From Bacteroidales bacterium (GTDB lineage: Bacteria > Bacteroidota > Bacteroidia > Bacteroidales > UBA1715), in contig JADKDL010000019.1 of NCBI GenBank assembly GCA_016714605.1, positions 34,114-98,113 of the forward strand: a stretch of 64,000 nt of DNA, read 5' to 3'. Position 1 is the first letter of the stretch; every line of letters starts with the position of its first letter. The notes under the pieces were generated by a model. That model saw only the letters and a list, made by a program, of their open reading frames with translations, made no database searches and had not been told where the DNA came from. This document shows, piece after piece, positions 50,504-60,244 of the stretch. The position numbers were made by a program, and so were the translations under genes.

Positions 50504-51456
50504 ATGAGTAAAAAAAGCATATCAGAGTTATTAAATATACAATATCCTATTATTCAAGGTGGTATGGTATGGTGCAGCAATTGGCAACTAGTAAGTGCGG
50601 TAAGTAATTGTGGTGGATTAGGTTTACTTGGAGCCGGAAGTATGTACCCTGAGATACTAGAAGAGCAAATTATAAAAACCAAACAAGCAACCAATAAATC
50701 TTTTGGAGTTAATTTACCACTATTATATCCTGATATAAATAAACATATAGATATAATTATTAGGAATGATATTAAAATTGTATTTACCTCTGCCGGTAAT
50801 CCAAAACAATGGACTTCACTATTAAAATCTCACGGAATAACTGTAGTTCATGTAGTTTCAAGTACCAATTTTGCACTAAAAAGTGAAGCTGCCGGAGTTG
50901 ATGCCATAGTTGCAGAAGGATTTGAAGCCGGAGGTCATAACGGAAAAGATGAAACAACCACCCTCTGCTTGCTACCTAGTGTATGCCAAGCAGTTACTAT
51001 TCCGGTAATTGCAGCGGGAGGAATATCAGGCGGTAAAGCCATGGCAGCAGCATTTTGTATGGGTGCTCAAGGTGTTCAGATAGGATCACTGTTTGCCGCA
51101 TCGAAAGAATCGGGAGCACACGAAAACTTCAAAAATAATATTGTTGCCGCCAAAGAAGGTGATACAATGCTCACATTAAAAAAACTAACTCCGGTTCGTT
51201 TAATAAAGAATAAATTTTTCCAACAAGTACAAGATTTAGAAAATGCAGGAGCTACAGCAACAGAATTATCTGAATTGCTCGGAAAAGGAAGAGCAAAAAA
51301 GGGATATTTGAAGGAAACCTCGACGACGGAGAAATTGAAATAGGTCAAGTTTCATCAATGATTAATCAAATAAAATCTGTTCAAGAAATAATGAACGATA
51401 TAATCATTGAATTTAAAGAGACACAAAAAAACATATCAAAACTACAATTACAATAA
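50504..51456 (+). CDS. 2-nitropropane dioxygenase / FabK-like flavoenzyme (frame broken near 51300)
   Basis: A TIM-barrel FMN enzyme of the nitronate monooxygenase/enoyl-ACP reductase II family. Motifs are YPIIQGGMVW at the N-terminus, GLGLLGAGSM, VAEGFEAGGHNG (phosphate/flavin loop with the conserved histidine), IPVIAAGGISGG and MGAQGVQIGSLF. The C-terminal KGIFEGNLDDGEIEIGQVSSMI lies one frame over and runs to 51456. One base too many or too few in the AAAAAAGGG run near 51295 explains the break. Joined length is about 316 residues, normal for the family. The FabK-type C-terminus (E-G-E-x-E-x-GQ) favours an enoyl-ACP reductase role, but nitronate oxidation is not excluded. It is followed 5 bases later by a peptidase gene. 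Confidence 0.88.
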
Positions 51457-51461
51457 TTTAT

Positions 51462-52572
51462 ATGCTTGACATTAAGAAATTTACACTCGAAAACGGATTG
51501 AGAATTATTGTAAATGAAGACTTTTCTACACCGTTCTCGGTTATGAATATTTTGTATGATGTAGGATCGAAAGATGAAGACCCCGAAAAAACCGGATTTG
51601 CACATCTATTTGAACATCTTATGTTTGGAGGCTCCGTTAATATTCCTATTTACGATATTCCACTGCAACGAGTTGGTGGCGAAAACAATGCCTTTACCAA
51701 TACTGATATTACCAATTATCATATAACACTTCCTACAGAAAATATAGAAACTGCATTTTGGTTAGAATCAGACAGGATGTTGAATCTTGACTTTTCACAA
51801 AAAAATTTAGATACCCAAAAAAATGTAGTTATAGAAGAGTTTAAGCAGCGCTATCTAAATAAACCTTATGGCGATGTTTGGTTGTATTTGCGACCATTAT
51901 CATATAAAGTCCATCCGTACCAGTGGCCTACCATAGGTAAAGAAATTTCGCACATTCAAAAAGCAACACTAAACGATGTGAAAGATTTCTTTTATGCCCA
52001 CTATGCACCAAACAATGCAATAATGGTATTATCGGGCAGTGTAACATTTGAAACCGTTAAACAATTATCGGAAAAGTGGTTTGCTCCTATTCCTACTAGA
52101 AACGTGATTCCTAGAAATCTACCTAAAGAACCCGAACAAAAAGAACACAGAAGACTTACCATTGAACGAAATGTGCCTTTTGATTCCATTTATCTTACAT
52201 TTCATATGTGTGATAGAATGGATAAGAATTATCATGCTTCTGATTTGATTTCTGATATTTTATCAAATGGAAAGTCATCAAGATTATACCAAAATTTGGT
52301 TCAGAAAAAGAAACTCTTTAGCGAAATCAATGCCTATATAAGCGGAGAAATGGATGAGGGCTTATTTATATTCTCAGGAAATCTAATGAAAGGCGTACCT
52401 CTAATTACAGCAGAAAAAGCTATTTGGGATGAAATTGAAAAATTAAAAAATGGTTATGTGTTTGAATATGAACTGGTAAAAGTTAGAAAAAAAAAATGAC
52501 ATAAAAACAGTTGCGAATAAAATATTTCAATATGAAAATTGTTCTACACTTTATTACAAATCTAAAATTTAA
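51462..52572 (+). CDS. M16 zinc peptidase, catalytic member (frame broken near 52490)
   Basis: An insulinase-family peptidase with the inverted zinc site HLFEH in GFAHLFEHLMFGGS (about residue 47). The downstream glutamate is in KNVVIEEFKQRYLNKPYGD, and the substrate-site segment SSRLYQNLVQKKKLFSE follows. The frame ends at VRKKK in a run of A. The next frame reads DIKTVANKIFQYENCSTLYYKSKI to 52572, the normal C-terminus of this family, but about 40 residues before it seem absent, so there may be a small deletion as well. It pairs with the following gene, which encodes the non-catalytic partner. Such pairs in Bacteroidota are periplasmic or cytoplasmic processing peptidases; no signal peptide is seen. 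Confidence 0.88.
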
Positions 52573-52580
52573 GAAATAAC

Positions 52581-53858
52581 ATGACTATTGATAGAACTAA
52601 AGCACCTGATTATAAAACAATTGATTCAATAGAATATATTAAAGCAAATCCGCTTACTCTTGATAATAATATTCAACTTTTTACTATTCACGTTGGTTAT
52701 CAAGAAGTTATTAAATTGGATTTTATTTTTGAAGCTGGAGAATGGGTACAAAATGCCTCTCTAATATCGGAATATACCGTAAACATGTTGCAAGAAGGTA
52801 CACAGAAGTTTGCCGCTTCCGAACTTGCAGAAAAATTAGATTATTTAGGAGCTTACATCTATTATTCTTCTACCAAACACACAAATGTTATAAGTGTATA
52901 TACGCTTTCTAAACATATAATTGAAACCCTAGGTATTATTGAAGATATAATAAAAAGACCAATATTTCCTGAACATAGATTTTCAGTATATAATGGTAAA
53001 AAACTTCAACAGTATATTATTGAAAGTCAGAAAGTAGAAGTTATTTCGCAACAAATTTTCTCTAAAAATTTGTTTGGTAATAACCATCCATACGGAATTT
53101 CAGCATCTACAGAATCATTTGAGAAAATAAACCTCAATCATCTTATTTCATTTCATCAGACCAACATACGTTCTAATAATTGCAAAATAATAGCAGCAGG
53201 TATGGTTGATGAACAAGTAATTCAAGCAATAAACAAATATTTTGGAGGTAATGATTGGGCTTGCACCACCGAAAAGCCAGCGCTTTCATGGCAAAAAGAA
53301 CCATCAAATAATTATAAACAATATTTAGAAAAACCAGATGCTGTTCAATCTGCAATAAGAATAGGCAAAGAGTTAGTAAACAAACACCACCCCGATTTTC
53401 CTGCTTTACAAGTATTTAATACTGTATTTGGCGGCTATTTCAGTTCGCGACTTATGACCAACATACGCGAAGACAAGGGTTATACTTACGGAATAGGTTC
53501 GGGCCTAGTTTCTCACAGAGAAGCAGGCTACTTTGTAATTGTTTCTCAGGTTGGTAAAGATGTCTATCAGAAAGCATTGCATGAAATTTATTATGAATTA
53601 GAAAAACTCCAAAAGGAACTTATTCCGGACGAAGAGCTTCAATTAGTAAAAAATTATATGATGGGCACTATTTTACGCAATTTCGACGGAGCTTTTGCGT
53701 TATCAGAAAACCTAAAGACCTTACTTGAATATAATATTGGCTATGAGTATTACGACAATTTTATACAAATTGTAAGAAATGTTAGTTCTACAGATTTACA
53801 AGCCATTGCAATCAGTTATTTTAAAGACCAACAATTATATGAAGTTATTGCCGGTTAA
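52581..53858 (+). CDS. M16 peptidase-like partner subunit
   Basis: The 425-residue, intact protein has M16 fold features, including FEAGEWVQNASLISEYTVNMLQEGTQKF in place of the zinc motif (no HxxEH), GGYFSSRLMTNIREDKGYTYGIGSGL in the C-terminal domain, and FHQTNIRSNNCKIIAAGMV. Loss of the zinc site identifies it as the structural or substrate-binding half of a heterodimer with the upstream enzyme. It starts 8 bases after the repaired end of that gene, and the next gene overlaps its end by 20 bases. Confidence 0.9.
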   Translation: MTIDRTKAPDYKTIDSIEYIKANPLTLDNNIQLFTIHVGYQEVIKLDFIFEAGEWVQNASLISEYTVNMLQEGTQKFAASELAEKLDYLGAYIYYSSTKHTNVISVYTLSKHIIETLGIIEDIIKRPIFPEHRFSVYNGKKLQQYIIESQKVEVISQQIFSKNLFGNNHPYGISASTESFEKINLNHLISFHQTNIRSNNCKIIAAGMVDEQVIQAINKYFGGNDWACTTEKPALSWQKEPSNNYKQYLEKPDAVQSAIRIGKELVNKHHPDFPALQVFNTVFGGYFSSRLMTNIREDKGYTYGIGSGLVSHREAGYFVIVSQVGKDVYQKALHEIYYELEKLQKELIPDEELQLVKNYMMGTILRNFDGAFALSENLKTLLEYNIGYEYYDNFIQIVRNVSSTDLQAIAISYFKDQQLYEVIAG

Positions 53859-55380
53859 AATTCTGTTTTTTATTATTTTACTCAATTGCAGATTATTCGG
53901 ACAAATAATTGATATTCCGGACATTAGATATGTAACTATAAATCCGCTAAACAACGAAATCACCATTGCTTGGGACTCAAGCTTAACGGCAAATATTGCA
54001 TTTACCCGAATAAGCTATGTGCTGAGAGACGGCTTTGGCAGAGACATGTTAGATTTGCACTTTAATAGAGATACTTCAATAACATTTTCGCTTGACACAA
54101 TACCGAATAGCATAATTGATACAGATTCTATTGATAGACCATTAGGTTTCTCTGTGTCTGTCTATGACATAAACAATAATGGAAAATTGGCTTTAAATAG
54201 CTTTCATAAAACCATGTATTTGAAAGGAAGCTATTTATTTTGCCCTGAGAGAGTTGAGCTCTCATGGACTCCCTATACTACCGGAGAATTAGCTATTAAA
54301 ACAATTCAGAACTACACTATTTATGGTATAAACAATAACCAATTGATACCACTTAAACAAGTAGAAGGTAATATAAATTCGTATGTTTTTGATGCTGAAA
54401 GCATTGAAGCTTATAAATGTTTTTGCATTGGGGTATCGTTTTTAGGATATGATAATAAGCCCTGCACTTCCTTTTCAAACAAAGTTTGCATAGAAAAAAA
54501 AATAACCGATAAACCTCGCTATTTTGCTATTGACAACCTTACCGTTGGCGATAATGATAAACTGAATTTAGAATTTCGTTATGATACTACTTCTTCGTTT
54601 AAAAAATTACATCTCTATTATTTTGAAAATCCATCGCAAAAATTTGAACTACTAGATTCTACAAGTTTCACAAATTTAGATGATACTATAAACATTGTAG
54701 AACTTAATAACCTAAATTCAAAGCAAAAGTATCTTTTTAAACTTTATTTATTAAATGATTGTAATGAGATAATCGACTCCTCAAATTTTGGTTCAAATAT
54801 AGTACTCACTATCCAGGAAAAAACAGCTTTTGATGCTTTTTTGGAATGGAACAAGTATATAGGTTGGAATGGTGAAATAAGCAGACATGAAATTTACCGC
54901 TCTATAGATAATGATACGTTTGAAAAAATAAACAGTCTGTCTAATAATTATTTTACCTACACAGATTATCTAAACCTACTTGCAGAAGACCACAATTCGT
55001 TTTGTTACTATATAAAAACTATACAAAAACCAATACAAAATGAAAAAGAAATTTGGAGCAAAAGTAATACGTTTTGCATAAATAAAACAGCAAGGGTTTT
55101 TGTGCCAAATACCATTATTCCAAACAGTTCTATAGCAGAAAACAAGATTTTTAAAGTATACTCAACCTACCTCTCGTCAGAAGGATTTAGACTAGTAATT
55201 TTTGACCAATGGGGCAAATTACAGTTCGAATCAACAAATCCAAACGATTATTGGGATGCTACAAGTAATGGTAAATTTGTTCAAGAAGGCACTTACATTT
55301 ACCATCTGGAATATTCTACCACACAAGGAAATATAGAAAATAAAAAAGGTACAGTAAATGTTTTGTTCGAGAGAAACTAA
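53839..55380 (+). CDS. Secreted protein with fibronectin-like domains and CHU_C sorting domain
   Basis: The ATG at 53839 is chosen because it starts the signal peptide MKLLPVKILFFIILLNCRLFG and overlaps the upstream gene by 20 bases (coupling). The body has several fibronectin/Ig-like beta domains (RVELSWTPYTTGELAI, AFLEWNKYIGWNGEISRHEIYRS). The last 90 residues match the gliding-motility-associated CHU_C domain used for T9SS export (VFVPNTIIPNSS, FRLVIFDQWGKLQFES, YWDATSNGKFVQEGTYIYHLEY). About 514 residues, intact. The link with the peptidase pair is by operon only. No enzymatic motif is visible. Confidence 0.8.
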   Translation: MKLLPVKILFFIILLNCRLFGQIIDIPDIRYVTINPLNNEITIAWDSSLTANIAFTRISYVLRDGFGRDMLDLHFNRDTSITFSLDTIPNSIIDTDSIDRPLGFSVSVYDINNNGKLALNSFHKTMYLKGSYLFCPERVELSWTPYTTGELAIKTIQNYTIYGINNNQLIPLKQVEGNINSYVFDAESIEAYKCFCIGVSFLGYDNKPCTSFSNKVCIEKKITDKPRYFAIDNLTVGDNDKLNLEFRYDTTSSFKKLHLYYFENPSQKFELLDSTSFTNLDDTINIVELNNLNSKQKYLFKLYLLNDCNEIIDSSNFGSNIVLTIQEKTAFDAFLEWNKYIGWNGEISRHEIYRSIDNDTFEKINSLSNNYFTYTDYLNLLAEDHNSFCYYIKTIQKPIQNEKEIWSKSNTFCINKTARVFVPNTIIPNSSIAENKIFKVYSTYLSSEGFRLVIFDQWGKLQFESTNPNDYWDATSNGKFVQEGTYIYHLEYSTTQGNIENKKGTVNVLFERN

Positions 55381-55383
55381 ATT

Positions 55384-57295
55384 CTATCTTACTATTATTT
55401 CTTTAGTAATAGAAGCTTCTAATGAACTTATTTTACATATATACAAGCCTTTATAATTGAAAATTTCTGCTGGTATACTAATCTCATCATACATTTGACC
55501 ATTATTACCAATTTCACTTTCATAAATTACATTACCTGAAAAATTAATTACTTCAACCCGTGCGTTAGAATTATTAGTGTAAATATTTTTCACCATTACA
55601 GCAGCAGTCTTTTCACTAACAATACTTGGGAATAATAAAATATCTCTATCTGCAATCGGATTAAATTCAACAGATGTGATGGTTGAATAAGAATATGCAC
55701 CATCAAAATCGGTTTGCTTCAAACGATAATAAATAACACCTTCACTGTTTTCTTTATATAATGAATTATAGGTAATTAATTCGGTGCTATTACCTGCACC
55801 GGATATAGTTTGTATTGTTTCGAAATCTAAGCCATTATTGCTCTTTTGTATTTCAAAGAAATCGTTATTTAACTCTGTAGCAGTAATCCATTTAAATTCC
55901 ACATCACTAATATTACTTTTTGCCTCAAAAAGCAGCAATTCAATAGGCAATGCACTTGAAGAAGAGCCGCCCAAGGTAACCGGACTAAAATCTGTCATAA
56001 GTCCTGAAGTTACATAGAAAGCATCGGCTGCAACTTTCCCTTTTGATTCCCATTCACTTCCTGAAGCATTCCAATGAGCTAATACAAGCGAGGAATAGTC
56101 ATTTACTCCACTAAATTCAGAATCAGGAAAAAACAAAGTCACATAAGCATTAGCACCACTCACTCTATGCACATCCCAATACTCTACAGAACTTATTTCA
56201 ACCAATCCATCTTGCAAATTGGTTTCATTTACCGGACTTGTTCTATAATATTCAGCAGTAAAAACTGTTACAGTTGATGATGCCAACAAAACCGCTACCG
56301 GAGCATATTTGCCATCTTTTCCTATTGGAAAAAGTACTGAATCAGTTGCAAACGACCACTTCTGTTGTAACGGACCACTTATATAACTATTATCATTACC
56401 ACCTACAATAGTAGCCCCATGCTCAATTACAATCATTGCATCAGACTGAGTATGAACTAGACCTTCTATGAGACTTAATCTTTTTGAAATTACCAAATTT
56501 CCATTTTGCAAACTCAAAGAAGCATTATTTTCAATTTTCAATTGTTTTACAGTAGAGGCAATATCCATTATAATATTTCTATTATCAACAATTACAGAAT
56601 CATACACAGCCGGAATACAATTACAACTGCTTCCCCCCGACCCAACTCTTGACCAAATAAGTGGATTAGACCAACTACCATCTGCTATGGCATAAATTTT
56701 TGGGTTCAATAACAATCCAAAACCTGGATATTGAGTCATTATCAAATTTACAATATCAGATTCATTAGCAAGCAACTCATCTAATCCGCCATGTATAGCA
56801 CCCGCAGTGTTAGTAATACTAAGCCCAGAAACTCCTTCTACAGTATAGATAGCGCCCGAATTGCTTACAGTATTTGAACCACCGCCACTGGATAAAGTAC
56901 CGAGAACAAACCAGTTTTCCTGTATTTGATACTGCTAAATTTTTATTTGTTGTTAAAGAACCTAACACAATAACAACACCAGTTCCTATAACCTCCATAT
57001 CCAAGCCACTACCTGAACTGTAATCAAGATTAAGCGTACCTGCAATTATAAGGGTATCTCCATCTTTCACTTTAATTGTTATTTGTTTATCTACTGTAAT
57101 ACTTGAATTAGAGGTTATTGTTCCATTAATTTCTATCACATCATTGTTGGAGAAAGATAGTGGGGCTAAACCTCCTTGCCATGAAGAATTTGACTCCCAA
57201 TTGCCTTTATATTCTACCTTACTTTTATAGGTTGTTGAAAAAAGTTGACATGAGACTAACATCAACAGAATTACGATTCCTGCTCTTAACTTCAT
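55384..57295 (-). CDS. Secreted protein with T9SS type A sorting domain (frame broken near 56920)
   Basis: Signal peptide at the N-terminus (AGIVILLMLVSCQLF). A beta-helix-like region follows with G-N-W-E-S-N-x-S-W-Q-G-G-x-A-P and many short strands (NNDVIEINGTI, NGNLVISKRLSL), which occurs in surface proteins of Bacteroidota. An Ig-like linker (LPIELLLFEAKSNISDVEFKWITATELNNDFFEIQKS) and a T9SS type A sorting domain come next (VEVINFSGNVIYESEI, KGLYICKI). Frames change near 56905-56940 between TGKLV and GTLSSGGG, where one base is lost. About 635 residues joined. It is convergent with, and 3 bases from, the preceding gene. Function unknown; perhaps an adhesin. Confidence 0.75.
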
Positions 57296-57405
57296 ATGTT
57301 TTAACTTTTGAATATTAATGTTTTATATAGAATTGGCGATATTCATCTATCAAGATTTCTAATATTAATAAAAATGGTGATGAATATCATTACTTCGTTT
57401 CTACA

Positions 57406-57413
57406 CAAAAATA
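57406..57413 (-). promoter_or_regulatory. -7 promoter box for the T9SS protein gene
   Basis: The minus strand reads TATTTTTG, matching TAnnTTTG, 111 bases upstream of the start codon at 57295. Confidence 0.4.
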
Positions 57414-57547
57414 TAAAATAGGTTTCTAATTTTAATAATTATTACAATAATTATTGTTAATACCCTGATAATAAATAAAAAAAAATATTTTAATGGAAAG
57501 AAAATGAGGTGCAAACCAAATCATAAAGCGTTTCAATTTAAATTGGT

Positions 57548-60168
57548 CTAGTCTTCGAAAGTATTCTCAATTCTAAATTTTATAAAATACGCTTCTCCCG
57601 GTTCAAAATTCTGTATTGTATTCATTGTACCGCTTGGCATCCAAAAACCTTCAAAATTTTTGATTATCTCACAATTGTTTGAATTGAAATAATTGGCAAA
57701 TGGTGTGGAGGTTTGAAAAGGGCAACCTAGTAATGTCCAATTTGAAAATGATGGAATTTGAAAATTTGAAAATGAAATTGGCGTACCGGTAATTGATAAT
57801 GTTCCGGCAGTGTTCATATTTACCAAATAGCCGTCTCCTGCGGTGATGGATTGTAATGAATTTAGATATTCGGGTTGGTCTTTACGCCAAAACGTGTTCA
57901 TGGTTTTTATTTCTTTAACATCCAATCCGTTAAAATGTTTATAATCGTTGCTGATTGGGGAATGACATTTATAGAAATCAGATTCCAACCTTGGCTTAGA
58001 CTTATAGTTTGCGTGGTTTCGCATCCGGCAAATTGAGCATCGCCGTAAAGGTAAAAATAGTCAAGGTTAGCAAACCCATCATTTGAAAGTGCAATCAAGG
58101 TAATTTTGTTCGCTCCTGCTTTGACATTGAGATTTGTCTCAATATTTTGGTAATCAGTCCACAATGTAGTTATTGGCATTGAGAACGAAGCAATAGCCTC
58201 AATTCCGTTTACAAGTATTCGTGCAGGTCGGTCTGTTGTACCTCCATTTGCATATCTGATGCCTAGTTTTATAGCTGTTGCAGAGTTTGCAATTATGTTG
58301 AATGAAACAGATGTATTTGCAGCATTATCAACATTTACATAGCCAACACCTTCGAAACCAAGGTTTTTACTTTCAATAATACCCGGAAAATCGCATGAAA
58401 CATCTTCTGCCTGAACTTTTACCTGCGAACAAGCGATTTTTCCTGTAGTTCCGCCCACACAAGAGCTACAGTTGTCGGTATATGCAGTGCCACCCGCCAC
58501 TCCTGCGCAGTCTGAACCTTTTACAATAACATGAATTGCTGCTGAGGTTGTTTTGTTTCCGTTATTATCGGTTGCAACTGCTGTAATTATATATGTTCCT
58601 GCTGGTATTGAATTCCAAGTGTACGAAAATATTGAGCCACTACCTATTGCTATTCCTATTGAACTGGTACCGTCGAAAAATTCAACTTTGGCAATTGTTC
58701 CGTCTGAGTCTGTAGCGGTGGCCGTAAGCGATAAAGTAGCCGGAGCATCTTTTGTAGTATTGTTGCTTGGCGAAGTAATGGCAATAGTCGGACTGCTCTG
58801 TTGCACTGGCACTACGGGAGTCCAACCATTGAAAAACCAGTTCAAATCCCTATACTGGGCAGCCTGATTAGCAGCAAGTTGTCGAGACTTAGCATGTCGT
58901 GATGAAGTATTAATCAAATTGCCCGACATATCAACACTTTTGTACTCAGCAAAGAATATTTTTGAAGCATCCATTTCATTTCTAATATTCCAACCTTCTG
59001 CAGTGATGTGTTTATCTAATGAACAATTGAGATAAACAATTTCGGCATAAGGGTATGATGTGTTTGCATCTCTACCGAGGGTTTGAGATGTTGTTACTGA
59101 AGTTTTTCGAGTTATTTTGCAATCGGCAAAACAATAGCCATGTTTTGTATTGTCGTTGCGAGCCATTACGTTGTAGCCCCCATTATCATTGGCTCTAATT
59201 TCGCAATTTTGGAAATAAACAGTTCCTACACCCCAAATAAAATCTACATCGCCCTCAAGCAAACAATCTTTGAAATAGACTTTCCCTTCTATGAGAACAG
59301 TATCTTGATAACTATAAAATTCGCATTTCACAATTATATCCCTATCGCCTTGCAATTTAAGCACTTCTGCCTGTGTTCCTCCGTTGGGGGTAGTGTTTAT
59401 AAAGGTAATATTGCTTATAAACCAATCGTTGCCTTGAATATTTACAACCGAACGCCAATGTGTGCTTGCGTTTAAATTATTATTATTAAAACCTTTAACA
59501 ATCACCCCATTCAGACTTTCGCCTTGTAGCGTTACATTATTTCTTCCTTTTGTGAAAGCCAAACCAACATATACACCATTTTTAATATAAATTTTGGCTG
59601 CATTGGTATTACCGTTAGGAATAAAATCAAAAGCACCTTGAAGCGTAGCAAAATCACCCGAACCATCGGCAGCAACAGTATAATTCAAGTCGGAAGCAGG
59701 TATAGTTTTTACCTTGAACGCCCACTGATTAGCTGAAATTCCATTGAAACCAAGACTTGATGCATTAGAAAACACAGCTTTATCTACGGTAACATAGTAG
59801 TTTTTCCCATACACCAATGAGTTTATGGGAAATGTGAATATAGCTGTTTTACCATCAATAGTAGCTCGCATAACTCTTATGGTGTTGCTGTTAAGCGTCT
59901 CAGTCCAAGGCCATGTTGCAGACATTGGTGTACCTATTGGCATTTTTGACAAATCTATAGTTGAGATAAGCGCTCCGTTGCTTTCATATAATTTTACCGT
60001 TCCCGAACTTTGAAATACCGGATTAGAACTAAATGTAATCTTAAACTGCATATCTACACATACATCGGTTGCATTATTTGCAGGTGTAAGTGTTTGAGCT
60101 AAAGTTGTTTTCGCTAAAAATGCAAATAAAAATAATATAATGGTTTGTAAAAGAAAGCGATTTGTCAT
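57548..60168 (-). CDS. Secreted pectinesterase (CE8) with Ig-like and CBM modules (frame broken near 57930)
   Basis: Signal peptide MTNRFLLQTIILFLFAFLA from the ATG at 60168 (an in-frame start 39 bases upstream only adds a leader). An Ig-like domain is followed by the CE8 parallel beta-helix, with VAADGSGDFATLQGAFDFI, SYQDTVL (catalytic aspartate) and GDVDFIWG (second aspartate), the standard pectin methylesterase motifs. Then come an Ig-like domain (KVEFFDGTSSIGI), a Cys-rich linker, a CBM35/6-like module ([28 protein letters not shown]) and a [10 protein letters not shown]-terminal region. The frame changes near 57930; the last 130 residues ([16 protein letters not shown] onward) lie one frame over. 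The enzyme demethylates homogalacturonan, preparing it for the pectate lyase encoded just upstream on the same strand. Confidence 0.9.
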
Positions 60169-60244
60169 GAGCAAATAATTTGAAAATATGTTAATTTGAA
60201 AATTCATTTCATGCGTTTATTTTATACTCATACTTTTTCTATTC